NCBI GenBank assembly: GCA_019416935.1
Contig: DXWI01000004.1
Coordinates: 85,014-149,013, forward strand
Direction: 5' to 3'
Origin: Clostridiales bacterium
GTDB taxonomy: Bacteria > Bacillota > Clostridia > Christensenellales > CAG-138
Length of the DNA stretch: 64,000 nucleotides
Shown one piece after another: positions 1 to 8,854 of this stretch (positions are counted from its first letter, which is position 1; each line of letters opens with the position of its first letter). The notes under the pieces are model-generated. The model searched no databases and had not been told where the DNA came from. It saw only the letters and a list, made by a program, of their open reading frames with translations. Both the position numbers and the translations under genes were made by a program.

Positions 1-447
1 GTCGGCATGGCGGCTGAGAATATTATGAAACCGATAATTGAGTTCCTCGGTCCGAAACAGGTCGGTCTCCTGTTTCTGCGCAGCGATGACCTCATCCAGC
101 TCGTCATAGTCCGCATCCGTCAGCAGCGGAATGCTGTTTTTCAGCAGCATCACGGACAGCGTTGCACGCACCTCCATCATATCGAGAATGGTGCTGCCGG
201 AGAGCTTGGTAACGGATGCGCCCCGATTGGGATGAATGCGAACCAGGCCCTGCGCTTCCAGTTGCCGAAGTGCCTCTCGTACCGGAATGTGGCTCACGTT
301 CAGCGCAGACGAGATTTCATCCTGCTTGAGCTGCGTTCCGCCCGGCAACGCGCCGCTGACAATTCCCTGACGCAAAACACGAAAGACCCATTCCTGCGTC
401 GCTCCGGTTCGCGGCCCAACCTGCCCAGCAATGGCTTCATAATCCAT
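1..447 (-). CDS. GntR-family transcriptional regulator (FadR subfamily), 3' end outside window
   Basis: The minus strand is open from an ATG at 447 to the window edge (149 codons, no stop seen), so the C-terminus is missing. The N-terminus reads as a winged helix-turn-helix: residues about 15-80 include the GntR-typical SHIPVREALRQLEAQGLV and the wing LVRIHPNRGASV. The following helices (DMMEVRATL, then FHNILSRHAD) match the start of the all-helical FCD ligand-binding domain of FadR-type regulators. These are usually repressors released by a small carboxylate or sugar acid. The ligand cannot be inferred. It has its own promoter with an overlapping inverted repeat, suggesting autoregulation. 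Confidence 0.85.
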   Translation of the reverse strand, partial: MDYEAIAGQVGPRTGATQEWVFRVLRQGIVSGALPGGTQLKQDEISSALNVSHIPVREALRQLEAQGLVRIHPNRGASVTKLSGSTILDMMEVRATLSVMLLKNSIPLLTDADYDELDEVIAAQKQETDLFRTEELNYRFHNILSRHAD

Positions 448-489
448 GATTTCTGTTTCCCCTTCAATGATTTCAAAGAATTATATATG

Positions 490-532
490 AACCATACAAA
501 TATATTATATGGTTGGGGAAACCCTGCGTCAA
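490..532 (-). promoter_or_regulatory. Promoter and probable operator of the gntR gene
   Basis: On the minus strand there is TTGACG (527-532), a 17-base spacer, and a perfect TATAAT (504-509). A perfect 7-base inverted repeat, AACCATA at 490-496 and TATGGTT at 508-514, overlaps the -10 box. Binding there would block RNA polymerase, so autorepression by the GntR protein is a reasonable inference. Confidence 0.65.
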
Positions 533-562
533 CACCCTAAATCGAAACTGACAGTGAAATCG

Positions 563-2902
563 TCAACCGCCCGTCACCGAGACCAGAACGCGCTCCGAGC
601 TCTGCCCGACCACCCGCTCGCCCGCCACCTCCAGCTGCGGATGCACGGGGATGACATAATAGGTATAGGTACCCGCGCCAATGCCGCTGTCGGTATAGGC
701 AACGCTGCCCTCCCCGCCGGAAAACTCGCCCAGCATAATGGATTTCCCATCCGTCGTCTCCCGGTACAGCCGGTACAGGCAGAACGGGCTTGGCGCTTCA
801 AAATAGATCATGACGGCGCTGCCCGCTGTCGCCGCGCGCAAAACGGTCGGCGGCGTCGGTATCATCCAATAGGTTGTATAGGCCTCCGGTTCCGTACCGG
901 CAACAAACACCTCGGAATAGGAGGATTGCTCCGGCGTGAGCGAATTGGCCAGCACCGCGACATGCTCGTTATCGAGCGTATAGCTGTCCAGCCGGTACTC
1001 GCGCACGCCGTCCGGCATAACAAAATCCGGCGCGCCGCCATCGGGATACAGCGTGTCAAACACCTGCCGGAGCATCAGCGCCGGGTAGGTTCCTCCCGTG
1101 GCTGCGTCCGGCAGGCGGCCCGCTGTTTCGCTGTCATATCCCATCCAAACAGTCGCCGCATAGTTTGGATTATAAGCCGACATCCAAATATCGCGGTTGC
1201 CGTTTTCATCGCCGGTTGTACCGGTTTTGCCCGCAAGCGGAATGTCAAGCGTGCCGAGCCGCCGGCCGGTACCGGTCTGCACGGCCGTTTCCAGCATACT
1301 CGTCAGAATATAGGCGTTCTCCTCCCGCATGACCCGCTTTTGTTCGGGCGCATATGCGTACAGCGTGTTTCCCTCCGCATCGCAGATGGCGTAGATGAGC
1401 GACGGTTCCTTGTAGACGCCGCCGGCTGCAAAGGCGGCATAGGCGCCCGCGACCTGATAGGGTGAAACCCCGTAGGTAAACCCACCCAGCGCCAGCGCCA
1501 GACTCTGATCCTGCGCATCAAACGGGATGCCGACGCTCTGCGCAAACCGCTTTCCCGTGTCCACACCGATTTGCGACATAACGGAAACGGCGGGAATATT
1601 CAGCGAGCGTGTGACCGCCTCCCGCATTGTCACCCACCCGGAATATCTGCCGTTCGAATTGCTTGGCCGGTACCCGTCGAAATCCATTTCCTCGTCGAGC
1701 AGCATTGTCGCAGCGGTATAACCGCTCTCCAGCGCAGGCGCATACACCATAATGGGTTTGATGACCGAGCCGGGCTGCCGTCGGATCCGCGTTGCCCGGT
1801 TATAGGCAAGTCCGGTTTCATTGTCCCGCCCGCCCATGAGCGCGGCGACGCCGCCGGTGCGTACATCGACCACCACCAGCGCTGCCTCCACTCCATTTCC
1901 GCCCGCCTCGGGGAAATAGCTGTCATCCGCAAACATGCGTTCGCAGGCGGCCTGCAGATTGCGGTCCATGGCGGTATAAATGCGGTATCCTCCGGAAAGC
2001 AGCGTATCCATATCGACGTCCAGCAGATCGCACGCGTTATTCAGCACCAAATCCACATAATAGCCCCGCTTCTCGGCATTCTGGCCATGGCGCAGCGCAA
2101 CCGGCTCGCCGATGGCGGCCGCATAATCCGCCTCACTCAGATGGCCGTACTCCTGCATGAGCGAGAGAATCAGATTTCTCCGCTTTACGCTGGCCTCCAT
2201 ATTCAGGTGCGGCGCGTACTTGGACGGCGATTTGAGTATACCGGCAAGCTGGGCCGCCTGCGCCACGGTCAACTCCGCCGCATGAACGCCAAAATATCCG
2301 CGTGCAGCCGCCTCGATACCATAATAGCCGCCGCCAAAATACACATAATTCAGATACATCTCCAGGATCTCATCCTTGTCATACTGTAATTCGAGCTGAT
2401 AGGCAAGGATGGCCTCGTCGATTTTCCGCTCCATCTTTTTATCGTTTGTGAGATGGCTGAGCTTGATAAGCTGCTGACTGATGGTGGAAGCGCCCTGTAC
2501 ATAGGCCCCCGCCTTCAAATCGGCCCAAGCCGCACCAAAAATCCGGATGATATCAACGCCGAAATGATCGTAAAACCGGGCGTCCTCCGCAGATATGAAC
2601 GCATATCGGACATGATTCGGAATCGTCTCAATGTCGGTCCAGATGCGGTCCTCGCGGGTATGCAGCGTTGTAACCTCCTGACCTGCCGCATCATAGAGGA
2701 TGAGAGAGCGCTGCACATCCAGAATTTTATGCATATCGAGATCGCCCCATGCGTCCAGTTGCAGCACCCATGCCGCAGCAAGCGCGGCGACCGCACCAAA
2801 AAGCAAAAAAAGCGCAAGGCAGCAGCGTCGAAAGCGCTTTGCACGCCGCTTTCTAAGCTGCTGTATCTGTTTGGTTGTATACTCTCGTCTCTTTCCCCTC
2901 AT
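563..2902 (-). CDS. Class A penicillin-binding protein (PBP1A-type transglycosylase/transpeptidase)
   Basis: 779 residues. A basic N-terminus is followed by one membrane anchor (about residues 25-50), then a GT51 glycosyltransferase domain (about 75-255) with the catalytic motif SAEDARFYDHFG and the QGASTISQQL and KMERKIDEAILAYQLE motifs. The penicillin-binding transpeptidase domain (about 340-640) shows SVIKP (SxxK), SLN (SxN) and KTGTT (KTG). A C-terminal stretch of about 130 residues looks like a fibronectin type III-type beta domain. It polymerises and cross-links peptidoglycan outside the membrane. It lies 63 bases downstream of dnaJ-like in the same direction. In this setting either a vegetative or a spore-wall role is possible. 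Confidence 0.93.
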   Translation of the reverse strand: MRGKRREYTTKQIQQLRKRRAKRFRRCCLALFLLFGAVAALAAAWVLQLDAWGDLDMHKILDVQRSLILYDAAGQEVTTLHTREDRIWTDIETIPNHVRYAFISAEDARFYDHFGVDIIRIFGAAWADLKAGAYVQGASTISQQLIKLSHLTNDKKMERKIDEAILAYQLELQYDKDEILEMYLNYVYFGGGYYGIEAAARGYFGVHAAELTVAQAAQLAGILKSPSKYAPHLNMEASVKRRNLILSLMQEYGHLSEADYAAAIGEPVALRHGQNAEKRGYYVDLVLNNACDLLDVDMDTLLSGGYRIYTAMDRNLQAACERMFADDSYFPEAGGNGVEAALVVVDVRTGGVAALMGGRDNETGLAYNRATRIRRQPGSVIKPIMVYAPALESGYTAATMLLDEEMDFDGYRPSNSNGRYSGWVTMREAVTRSLNIPAVSVMSQIGVDTGKRFAQSVGIPFDAQDQSLALALGGFTYGVSPYQVAGAYAAFAAGGVYKEPSLIYAICDAEGNTLYAYAPEQKRVMREENAYILTSMLETAVQTGTGRRLGTLDIPLAGKTGTTGDENGNRDIWMSAYNPNYAATVWMGYDSETAGRLPDAATGGTYPALMLRQVFDTLYPDGGAPDFVMPDGVREYRLDSYTLDNEHVAVLANSLTPEQSSYSEVFVAGTEPEAYTTYWMIPTPPTVLRAATAGSAVMIYFEAPSPFCLYRLYRETTDGKSIMLGEFSGGEGSVAYTDSGIGAGTYTYYVIPVHPQLEVAGERVVGQSSERVLVSVTGG

Positions 2903-2965
2903 AGGGGATATTGTGACCGGTTCGCCGTCAGGCGATACCCATTGGATGTGCGGCGGCCGCTTTTA

Positions 2966-3553
2966 TTAACAGCAGCACATGCGGCTGCAGCAGTTGCAGC
3001 AAAGCAGGGTGGAGCAATCGTCGCAAAGCGTGTCCCTGCCGTCCCGCCCCGCAGACGCGGCGCTCGTTCTCGAAAGCGCCGCATAGGCGTTTCGATACTC
3101 ATGGTTGGACGGTTCCTCCTCGTAGGCGCGCTGCATACAGGCGCGGGCCCTTTCGTACCATCCCTGCCGCAGATAGATGATGCCGTAGAGGTAATTCCAC
3201 TCCGCATTGTGCATTCGGATGCTGTCGAGAATTGCTGCGGCTGCGCCCAGATTGTTGTGGCTGATCAAGGAGCGCACGCGCGCAAACCCGGCCGCATTGG
3301 GGCCGCGATATCCGGTGTTTCCCGGATTCCGTTCGCATCCGTAGGATGCGCCGGCGCTCTCTGCCGTTCCCTGCCGCTTTCCGATGAGCTCATAGGCGCG
3401 ATTGACTTCCTTGAGCTTCTCCTCCGCCATCTCTTTGAGCGGCCCGTCGGCATATCGATCCGGGTGATACTTTTTGACCAACGCCAGATAGGCTGCTCGG
3501 ATTTCCTCTTGGGTGGCGCTCTCGCTCACGCCGAGCACTCTAAAGGGATTCAT
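2966..3553 (-). CDS. DnaJ (J-domain) protein with a cysteine-rich C-terminal tail
   Basis: 195 residues. A J-domain occupies residues 1-60 (NPFRVLGVSESATQEEI, then the diagnostic HPD in KKYHPDRYAD). Residues about 90-165 look like TPR-type helices (LISHNNLGAAAAILDSI, WNYLYGIIYLRQGWYERARAC). The last 22 residues hold ten cysteines (LCDDCSTLLCCNCCSRMCCC). J-domains stimulate Hsp70 ATPase; the tail could bind metal or become lipidated, which is inference. The ATG overlaps the end of the DUF5685 gene by 14 bases, implying translational coupling and a shared task. Confidence 0.8.
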   Translation of the reverse strand: MNPFRVLGVSESATQEEIRAAYLALVKKYHPDRYADGPLKEMAEEKLKEVNRAYELIGKRQGTAESAGASYGCERNPGNTGYRGPNAAGFARVRSLISHNNLGAAAAILDSIRMHNAEWNYLYGIIYLRQGWYERARACMQRAYEEEPSNHEYRNAYAALSRTSAASAGRDGRDTLCDDCSTLLCCNCCSRMCCC

Positions 3554-4382
3554 GCGCGGCTCCTTTCAGCAGCGCGCGCGTCTGCGCGCCGCAGCCAAGG
3601 CGCAGAATGTTATTCAGCAGCGCGCCGTGTGCATGCAGTTCGATCAGATCCAGCGCCTTGCCCGCTTCATCCAGCGACATGTTGAGCAAAAATTCCGCAT
3701 CGTCTCTCCCTAAGCCGGCGGTCTCAAACGCATTGTATCTTCCGGCCGCCGCGTCCCGGTCTCGATCCATCCAAGCGTCCGCCAGATAGATCCACCGGCC
3801 CAGATTATAGAACAGCCAGCCGACCGGCGCGCGTTCTTGCTCCGAAATACCGGGATACAATAATACCATATTCCGAAGCAGACAGCCGAATGCATCGGCC
3901 GGTACATCCGTACAGGCCGGTCGTTCGCATTCAATGGCCGAAAGTCGCTCAAGATCATTTCGGATCGACGCCGCAAGCGCCGGCTCGTGTCCGGCCGCCC
4001 GGGTCAGAGCGGAGCGAAGCAGCGCCGCTTTGGCAATTGCCCGATAGCTTCTGCGCTCATCGCGCCGGTCGTCGAGCAGTTTATAATAGGCGAGAATGAC
4101 GTTTGCATTGGCCGCGTATGCAACAGCGGGATGGGCCGATACCGCCGGCTGCTTTCCGCGCTCCGGATGCGCGGGGCAAATCCGACGGCTGTACGCCGTT
4201 TCTCCATCGGTGCAGGCGGCAAGAAACAGCGCCAAAAAGGCGCAGTCATATTGCAGCGCGGCGCGCGCCGGCTGCCCGCATTCCCTTCCAATCGCACGAC
4301 AGACGCCGCAATAGTAAGCGCGGTATACCGTCTGCTCCCGCACCTTTAACTCGCATTCCAGCGGACGGACAAGCCCAAACAT
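3540..4382 (-). CDS. DUF5685 family protein
   Basis: 280 residues from the ATG at 4382, which has AGGAGAG just upstream and gives the family-typical start MFGLVRPLECELKVRE; an ATG 45 bases further upstream has no good ribosome binding site. The N-terminal CGVCRAIGRECGQPAR and the helical body with paired cysteines match DUF5685, a family of unknown function common in Clostridia. Residues about 175-210 are acidic and aromatic (LGRWIYLADAWMDRDRDA). It overlaps the J-domain gene, so the two proteins may act as a client-chaperone or assembly pair (inference from context). Confidence 0.75.
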   Translation of the reverse strand: MFGLVRPLECELKVREQTVYRAYYCGVCRAIGRECGQPARAALQYDCAFLALFLAACTDGETAYSRRICPAHPERGKQPAVSAHPAVAYAANANVILAYYKLLDDRRDERRSYRAIAKAALLRSALTRAAGHEPALAASIRNDLERLSAIECERPACTDVPADAFGCLLRNMVLLYPGISEQERAPVGWLFYNLGRWIYLADAWMDRDRDAAAGRYNAFETAGLGRDDAEFLLNMSLDEAGKALDLIELHAHGALLNNILRLGCGAQTRALLKGAAHESL

Positions 4383-4441
4383 GCTCTCTCCTACCATCGG
4401 CAAGCGAACCTTTCGGTTTTTGCACAACCGTTTTTATGGAC

Positions 4442-4450
4442 ATTGTACCA
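4442..4450 (-). promoter_or_regulatory. Possible extended -10 promoter for the DUF5685-dnaJ-PBP genes
   Basis: The minus strand reads TGGTACAAT here, i.e. TG-N plus a -10 of TACAAT, about 60 bases before the DUF5685 start. There is no convincing -35 box. It would give these genes expression independent of the germination operon upstream. Confidence 0.35.
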
Positions 4451-4483
4451 TGGCTGCGGGCTGCGCGCCACTGTTTTCCCGAT

Positions 4484-4648
4484 TCACGGCTCCACAATCA
4501 GCGCCACTATGCACAGGGCCGGCAGCAGAACCAGCAAAAAACTCCATATGCCGGCCGCAATGGCCCGTTTTCTGAACGCATGAATCGTATAGAGAACCGC
4601 ATACACCGCTGCGATACCGAGGATCAGATAATAACCGGTCACATACAT
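4484..4648 (-). CDS. Small membrane protein encoded at the end of the gerABC operon
   Basis: 54 residues, too short for ordinary ORF cut-offs. The ATG at 4648 follows a strong AAAGGGGGGA site and begins 8 bases after the gerC stop. The product (start MYVTGYYLILGIAAVYAVLY, basic middle HAFRKRA, then WSFLLVLLPALCIVALIVEP) has two predicted membrane helices. Position and spacing suggest co-translation with the germinant receptor. Some germinant-receptor operons carry a short fourth subunit, so an accessory role in receptor assembly is plausible, but I recognise no family. Confidence 0.6.
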   Translation of the reverse strand: MYVTGYYLILGIAAVYAVLYTIHAFRKRAIAAGIWSFLLVLLPALCIVALIVEP

Positions 4649-4656
4649 TCCCCCCT

Positions 4657-5856
4657 TTACTGAAACAGCGTCCTGTTGGCATAGTCCTGCATAACGACGT
4701 CGACCTCAAACCGAGCCTCCATCCGCTCAAAATGCGCTTTCCAATCGTATGTCTCCCATTCGGAAACACTTTTGAACTGTTTCACAGCCAGCTTGCCAAA
4801 GCCAAACGCATCGCTCCCCAGCCGGCGGCAAGTCAGAAAAACATCCTGCAACCGCTGTTCCAAAAGCCGGCTTAGATGCGTCTGGAGCTCCTGATTTGTG
4901 ATACGCTCTAAAACTTCCGGATGCATCAAATCCGCTTCCAGCCGGATTTTGACGCACGCCGTCGGCGGCTCTGCCAGTACAAGCTCCGTTTTCGGGGCGT
5001 TCTCCATGCGAACCGCGATCGTCGCAATGCCGGAACCGTCCGGAAGCGAAAATTGAATATCGCCCATCTCAAATTCGCCGGTTGCCATCATCAGCAATTG
5101 CGTGTTCTGGCCGCTCAAAATGCCCACGAGCCGATCGGCCTGCATCAGTGCCGAGCCCGCAGCGCCCGTCTGGAGCAGGGTTTGCGTTGCAGTGCGGCCC
5201 CCGAGATAGGCATAGTCCGTCGAGCCGACGCTGTCCGCCGTTCCAAGCTGCCGGATATCGTCGTTCGTTCCCATGAGGGGAACGATCGCATCCGACGTCG
5301 GCTGCCGGATGCCCTGATACAGCATAAGGAAAGTGACCTGCGGCAACAGACCGGTATCCCTTGCGTAGGCCAGAAAGTGCTCCTGCAGTTTGTCGATGCT
5401 CTGTGTGCTCTCCTGACTGTTCAGTCCTTCCAAAACCTTTTTAGCCCCATCGAGCGCCACAAAGGTGTTTGCATTGTAGCGAATGCGCAGCTGCTCCATG
5501 GCGGTATTCATGATCGCGCTCAGCCGCCCCGATTCCTCAAGCAGCTTTTGATCAAAGATGAGCAGCGACGTGCGTACAAAGCTCAACTGATAGGGAGCGC
5601 TTCCGCTCACGGTTTCTATGGCCTGAAAGAGATTTTCCGCTTCGGCGGAAAAAAGCGTGAATCCATCTGTTCGGGGTTCGCTGGATTCCGTACTGAGTTT
5701 CTGTACTGCAAAGGTAATCCGATATGCAAAGGTTTCGCCGGGATCAAAGCCGATGGCAAGTACATACCCGCTCTCGTCCACGGTGTTCGCCTTCAGGCAC
5801 CCGCCGGCCGCCAAGGGCAAGAGAATCGCTAGTATCAGGAGCAGTACGCGCTTCAT
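4657..5856 (-). CDS. gerC: Ger(x)C family spore germination lipoprotein
   Basis: 399 residues, a normal length for the C subunit of the GerA-type germinant receptor. It has a lipoprotein signal peptide with lipobox LAAGGC (Cys20 is the lipidated residue), then the GerC domains: VLAIGFDPGE near residue 35, EAENLFQAIETVSGS, and the C-terminal LEQRLQDVFLTCRRLGSDAFGFG typical of the family. It sits on the outer face of the spore inner membrane with GerA and GerB. The start overlaps the gerB stop by 4 bases (ATGA). Confidence 0.93.
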   Translation of the reverse strand: MKRVLLLILAILLPLAAGGCLKANTVDESGYVLAIGFDPGETFAYRITFAVQKLSTESSEPRTDGFTLFSAEAENLFQAIETVSGSAPYQLSFVRTSLLIFDQKLLEESGRLSAIMNTAMEQLRIRYNANTFVALDGAKKVLEGLNSQESTQSIDKLQEHFLAYARDTGLLPQVTFLMLYQGIRQPTSDAIVPLMGTNDDIRQLGTADSVGSTDYAYLGGRTATQTLLQTGAAGSALMQADRLVGILSGQNTQLLMMATGEFEMGDIQFSLPDGSGIATIAVRMENAPKTELVLAEPPTACVKIRLEADLMHPEVLERITNQELQTHLSRLLEQRLQDVFLTCRRLGSDAFGFGKLAVKQFKSVSEWETYDWKAHFERMEARFEVDVVMQDYANRTLFQ

Positions 5857-6947
5857 GCCGATAAACGCTCCTTTCTAAAAAATGCTGCAGCGGCGGCGAG
5901 CAGCGGCGGCGCCAGCGCCAGAAGATACAGATTGTCGACGATCAGCGTGGCCGCCGTATTCGTCCAATTCGTGTTTTTGCTGACGAGCAGCGCCAGCGAA
6001 GCCGCCACTGCGGAAAAGGAGAGCGCCGGCGGACGCACATCGCCAATGCCCGTCGTTCTGCAAAGCAGAAGCGCGGCGGCATACAGATATCCGGCAACGG
6101 AGAGAATTCCCATAGCGATCCATGAAAACAGCACCAGTTTGTCCAGGCGCATATTGACGCCCGAACGCTGCGACATCAGCAAGCGGTACAGCGGGGATAT
6201 AATTTCCCGCAGGTCCAGATAGCTGAACGTCAGACTGATGCAAAGCTGCAGCAGTATCACCAGAAGCCCGCCGCCCAAAATAACGATATATCCGTATTTT
6301 TCCGCGTTCCTGATCCCCTGTACGCCATCGGCATAGATGAGCAGCGCCAACACGGCCGGCATGCCCTGTGCAGCCATGCGTACAGCGCTCTGCACGATGG
6401 ACACCGGGTTTTCCATCGGAAGCGGGAACAGGTGATAGGTCTCAAAAGCCGAAATGGGGATGAGCATCGGCAAGACAAACGCAATGGCGAACAGCCAGAA
6501 CAGCATGCGCGCCGTCCTTCCGAGCGTTTCCAGCCCCATGCAGGCAAGCAGCAGCATAGGCGGCAAAAAATACAGACAGATGGTTGAAACCAGACTGTCC
6601 GAAAATACGAACCGTTTGAGCAGCAGTTGAAACTGAATCAGCGGTATCGCGGCGGAGAGGACAAGGAATGCAACCACGGCCAGCGCAGCGATTCGGCCGA
6701 ACAGACCGCCAAGCGCATCGGTCAAAAACGCGCCCAGATGCTCCGCGCCCCGTCGCTTCATGGAGCGCACGATCACAAAAAACAGGAGCAACAGCAGCAG
6801 AAATGCGAGCGGGGCAGCAAAATAATTCGCATTTCCATACCGGTATCCTTCTGCTGCGTTTGGATAAAAAACCGCGCTGCTAACCAGGCCCATGGCCGCG
6901 AGGCTTGCGGCCTCCTGCCGGCCGATCCTGCCCTCGTTCAATTTCAT
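5853..6947 (-). CDS. gerB: GerB family spore germination permease subunit (GerAB/ArcD/ProY type)
   Basis: 364 residues with about ten hydrophobic segments, as expected of the B subunit, which belongs to the APC transporter superfamily and carries the germinant-binding site. It starts with KLNEGRIGRQEAASLAAMGLVSSAVFYP; basic loops such as RSMKRRGAEHLGAFL separate the helices. It overlaps gerA by 4 bases at its start and gerC by 4 bases at its end, so the three subunits are made from one coupled message. Confidence 0.93.
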   Translation of the reverse strand: MKLNEGRIGRQEAASLAAMGLVSSAVFYPNAAEGYRYGNANYFAAPLAFLLLLLLFFVIVRSMKRRGAEHLGAFLTDALGGLFGRIAALAVVAFLVLSAAIPLIQFQLLLKRFVFSDSLVSTICLYFLPPMLLLACMGLETLGRTARMLFWLFAIAFVLPMLIPISAFETYHLFPLPMENPVSIVQSAVRMAAQGMPAVLALLIYADGVQGIRNAEKYGYIVILGGGLLVILLQLCISLTFSYLDLREIISPLYRLLMSQRSGVNMRLDKLVLFSWIAMGILSVAGYLYAAALLLCRTTGIGDVRPPALSFSAVAASLALLVSKNTNWTNTAATLIVDNLYLLALAPPLLAAAAAFFRKERLSA

Positions 6948-8545
6948 GCGCGCTGCCTCCTTGAATTGGTAAAATCGCTCGGATCAGCCGTATTTCTCTC
7001 CCGGACGCGGATGATCTGCGGCTCCTTTGCATATGTTTTCGGCGCGACCGGCGCAAGGAACGGCACGCCGTAGGACTTGAGGGAGGCAAGCCATGCAATG
7101 GTCAGCAGCATCATGAGTACCAGCCCAAACAGTCCTCCGACCCATGCAGAGAGTACCAGAATGATCCGAAAGTACGACACTGCGATCTGCGTTCGATAAT
7201 CCGGTATCGTAAAATTGCCCAGTCCGGAAAGCGCAACGATAATCAGCACAAATGTGCTGACAATATTGGCCGATACCGCAGCCTGTCCGAGAATCAGGCC
7301 GCCAATGATGCCGACGCTCTGCCCCATGGCCCCCGGCGCACCCACACTTGCCTCCCGCACCAGTTGAAACACCAGCTGCAGGAAGATTATCTCAAGCGCA
7401 AGCGGCAGAAACACCATGCTGCGCGACGAGGCGATCGTCGCGAGCACCTCTCCGCTGAGCATGCCCTGATGGTGCAACGCGATCGCCACAAAATACGCGG
7501 GCAATATCGTGGATAAAAAGGCGCCGAAATAGCGGACAATTCGAATGATCGAGGAGGACAGCGGACGAAGATATGCGTCCTCCGCCGACGTCATGAGCGT
7601 AAACAGTGTGATGGGCATCACGCGCACCTGCGGGCTTCCCTCGCAGAGGAGGACAACATGCCCCTCCATCACGGCGGAGGCGGCCCGATCCGGCCGCTCG
7701 GTAATCAGCGACTGGGGCAGCGGCGAATAGGGGTGCGTTTCGGTCAGTTGTTCCAGCGTTGTAATCGAAAGAATTTTCAGCGTATCCACGCGGGCCAGAT
7801 GGCGCTTTACCTCGTTGACGAGACCCGGATTCGCCGTGCCCTCCCGATAGGCGATGGCCACCCGCACATTGTTCTTGCCGCCGGACGGCCGGAATTCGCA
7901 AACAAAATCCTCCGTCTTGACGATCTTGCGGATCAGGCTGATATTCGTTCGGATATTCTCGGTAAATGCCTCATGCGGCCCCAGAATGACCGTCTCGTTC
8001 AGCGGTTCGGAAACGCTGCGGCTTGGAAAGCCGCGCGTATCCATCAGAACCGCATGGTCGTCGCCGTCGAGCAAAACCGCCGTCCTGCCCTCGCTGACCG
8101 CAGTCTTTACATCGTTCCAGTCCTGCGTCAGGTTCGCATCCTGCATCGCGAGCACATGCTCAATGGCATACTGTGCAAGCGGCGGCTTCGCATCCTGCAT
8201 GGCCTCCGTTTGCATCGAAGGCTTCAGAATGAAATCGTTGATCTGATCCGGGTTCGCCATGCCGTCCATAAACACGGCGGCCGCAGGAATCCGACCGCCC
8301 ATCATGAACGAACGCACGATGAGATCCTCGTTGATATCGCTCCGATATTCCTTGCGCAGCCGGTCGATATTCTCCTTCAGCCGATCGCCTACGCGCAGAT
8401 CCGGCTGCTCCTGCGGGTGCGTATGGCCGCGCCAGCCGCCCATAAAGGACGGTTCTCCAGCTTCGGTCTCCAACAGCTCGTATTCTGCCGACGGCTCATC
8501 AAATTGAAACAGGCGGCGCAAAAAATCAGAATTCTTTGTTTTCAT
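6944..8545 (-). CDS. gerA: GerA family spore germination protein (germinant receptor A subunit)
   Basis: 533 residues from ATG 8545; the longer frame to 8839 has no family similarity and crosses the ppdK terminator. The N-terminal two thirds is the soluble GerA domain (VGDRLKENIDRLRKEYRSD, FVCEFRPSGGKNNVRVAIAYREGTANPGLVNEVKRHL, PHEAFTENIRTNISLIRK). The C-terminal third has about five membrane helices, with the family motif GAPGAMGQSVGIIGGLILGQAAV. In the receptor, GerA forms the ligand-gated cation channel that triggers germination. The ribosome binding site is weak. A CATACTT at 8574-8580 (minus strand) resembles a sigma-G -10 box, but no good -35 was found. Confidence 0.93.
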   Translation of the reverse strand: MKTKNSDFLRRLFQFDEPSAEYELLETEAGEPSFMGGWRGHTHPQEQPDLRVGDRLKENIDRLRKEYRSDINEDLIVRSFMMGGRIPAAAVFMDGMANPDQINDFILKPSMQTEAMQDAKPPLAQYAIEHVLAMQDANLTQDWNDVKTAVSEGRTAVLLDGDDHAVLMDTRGFPSRSVSEPLNETVILGPHEAFTENIRTNISLIRKIVKTEDFVCEFRPSGGKNNVRVAIAYREGTANPGLVNEVKRHLARVDTLKILSITTLEQLTETHPYSPLPQSLITERPDRAASAVMEGHVVLLCEGSPQVRVMPITLFTLMTSAEDAYLRPLSSSIIRIVRYFGAFLSTILPAYFVAIALHHQGMLSGEVLATIASSRSMVFLPLALEIIFLQLVFQLVREASVGAPGAMGQSVGIIGGLILGQAAVSANIVSTFVLIIVALSGLGNFTIPDYRTQIAVSYFRIILVLSAWVGGLFGLVLMMLLTIAWLASLKSYGVPFLAPVAPKTYAKEPQIIRVRERNTADPSDFTNSRRQRA

Positions 8546-8682
8546 ACCATAAAGCTTTTGCACCGGCTGGCAAAAGTATGTAGAAACAAAATGCGAATAT
8601 CGTTGTTTCGTGCCGGCATTGAAAGCATGCCTACCGCATGCAGAAGCCGGCTGTGCAGCAGACGCTGCCGCCCAAAAATGGA

Positions 8683-8710
8683 ACCACGGCATTTCAGCAA
8701 ATGCCGTGGT
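8683..8710 (-). terminator. Rho-independent terminator of ppdK
   Basis: A perfect 12-base-pair stem (8683-8694 with 8699-8710) around a 4-base loop. On the minus strand it is followed by TCCATTTTTGGG. It lies 145 bases past the ppdK stop. The remaining 8546-8854 interval holds only the gerA leader; I saw no other gene. Confidence 0.75.
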
Positions 8711-8854
8711 TTGCGTCCGTTCAATGGAACGAGGCCTGAAGTGGGAAGCGAATGTGCCAACACCCTTTTGAGGCATTGTCCCGATACAATCCCTGCACGA
8801 AAAGGCCGCTTTATCGGCAGCGCCGAAGCGCTGCGGCAACCGGGTTCATCCGCG

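Noticed and set aside
8569..8605. Sigma-G promoter for gerA
   Set aside because: CATACTT fits a -10 box but the -35 region at 17-18 bases does not match; left as a remark only.
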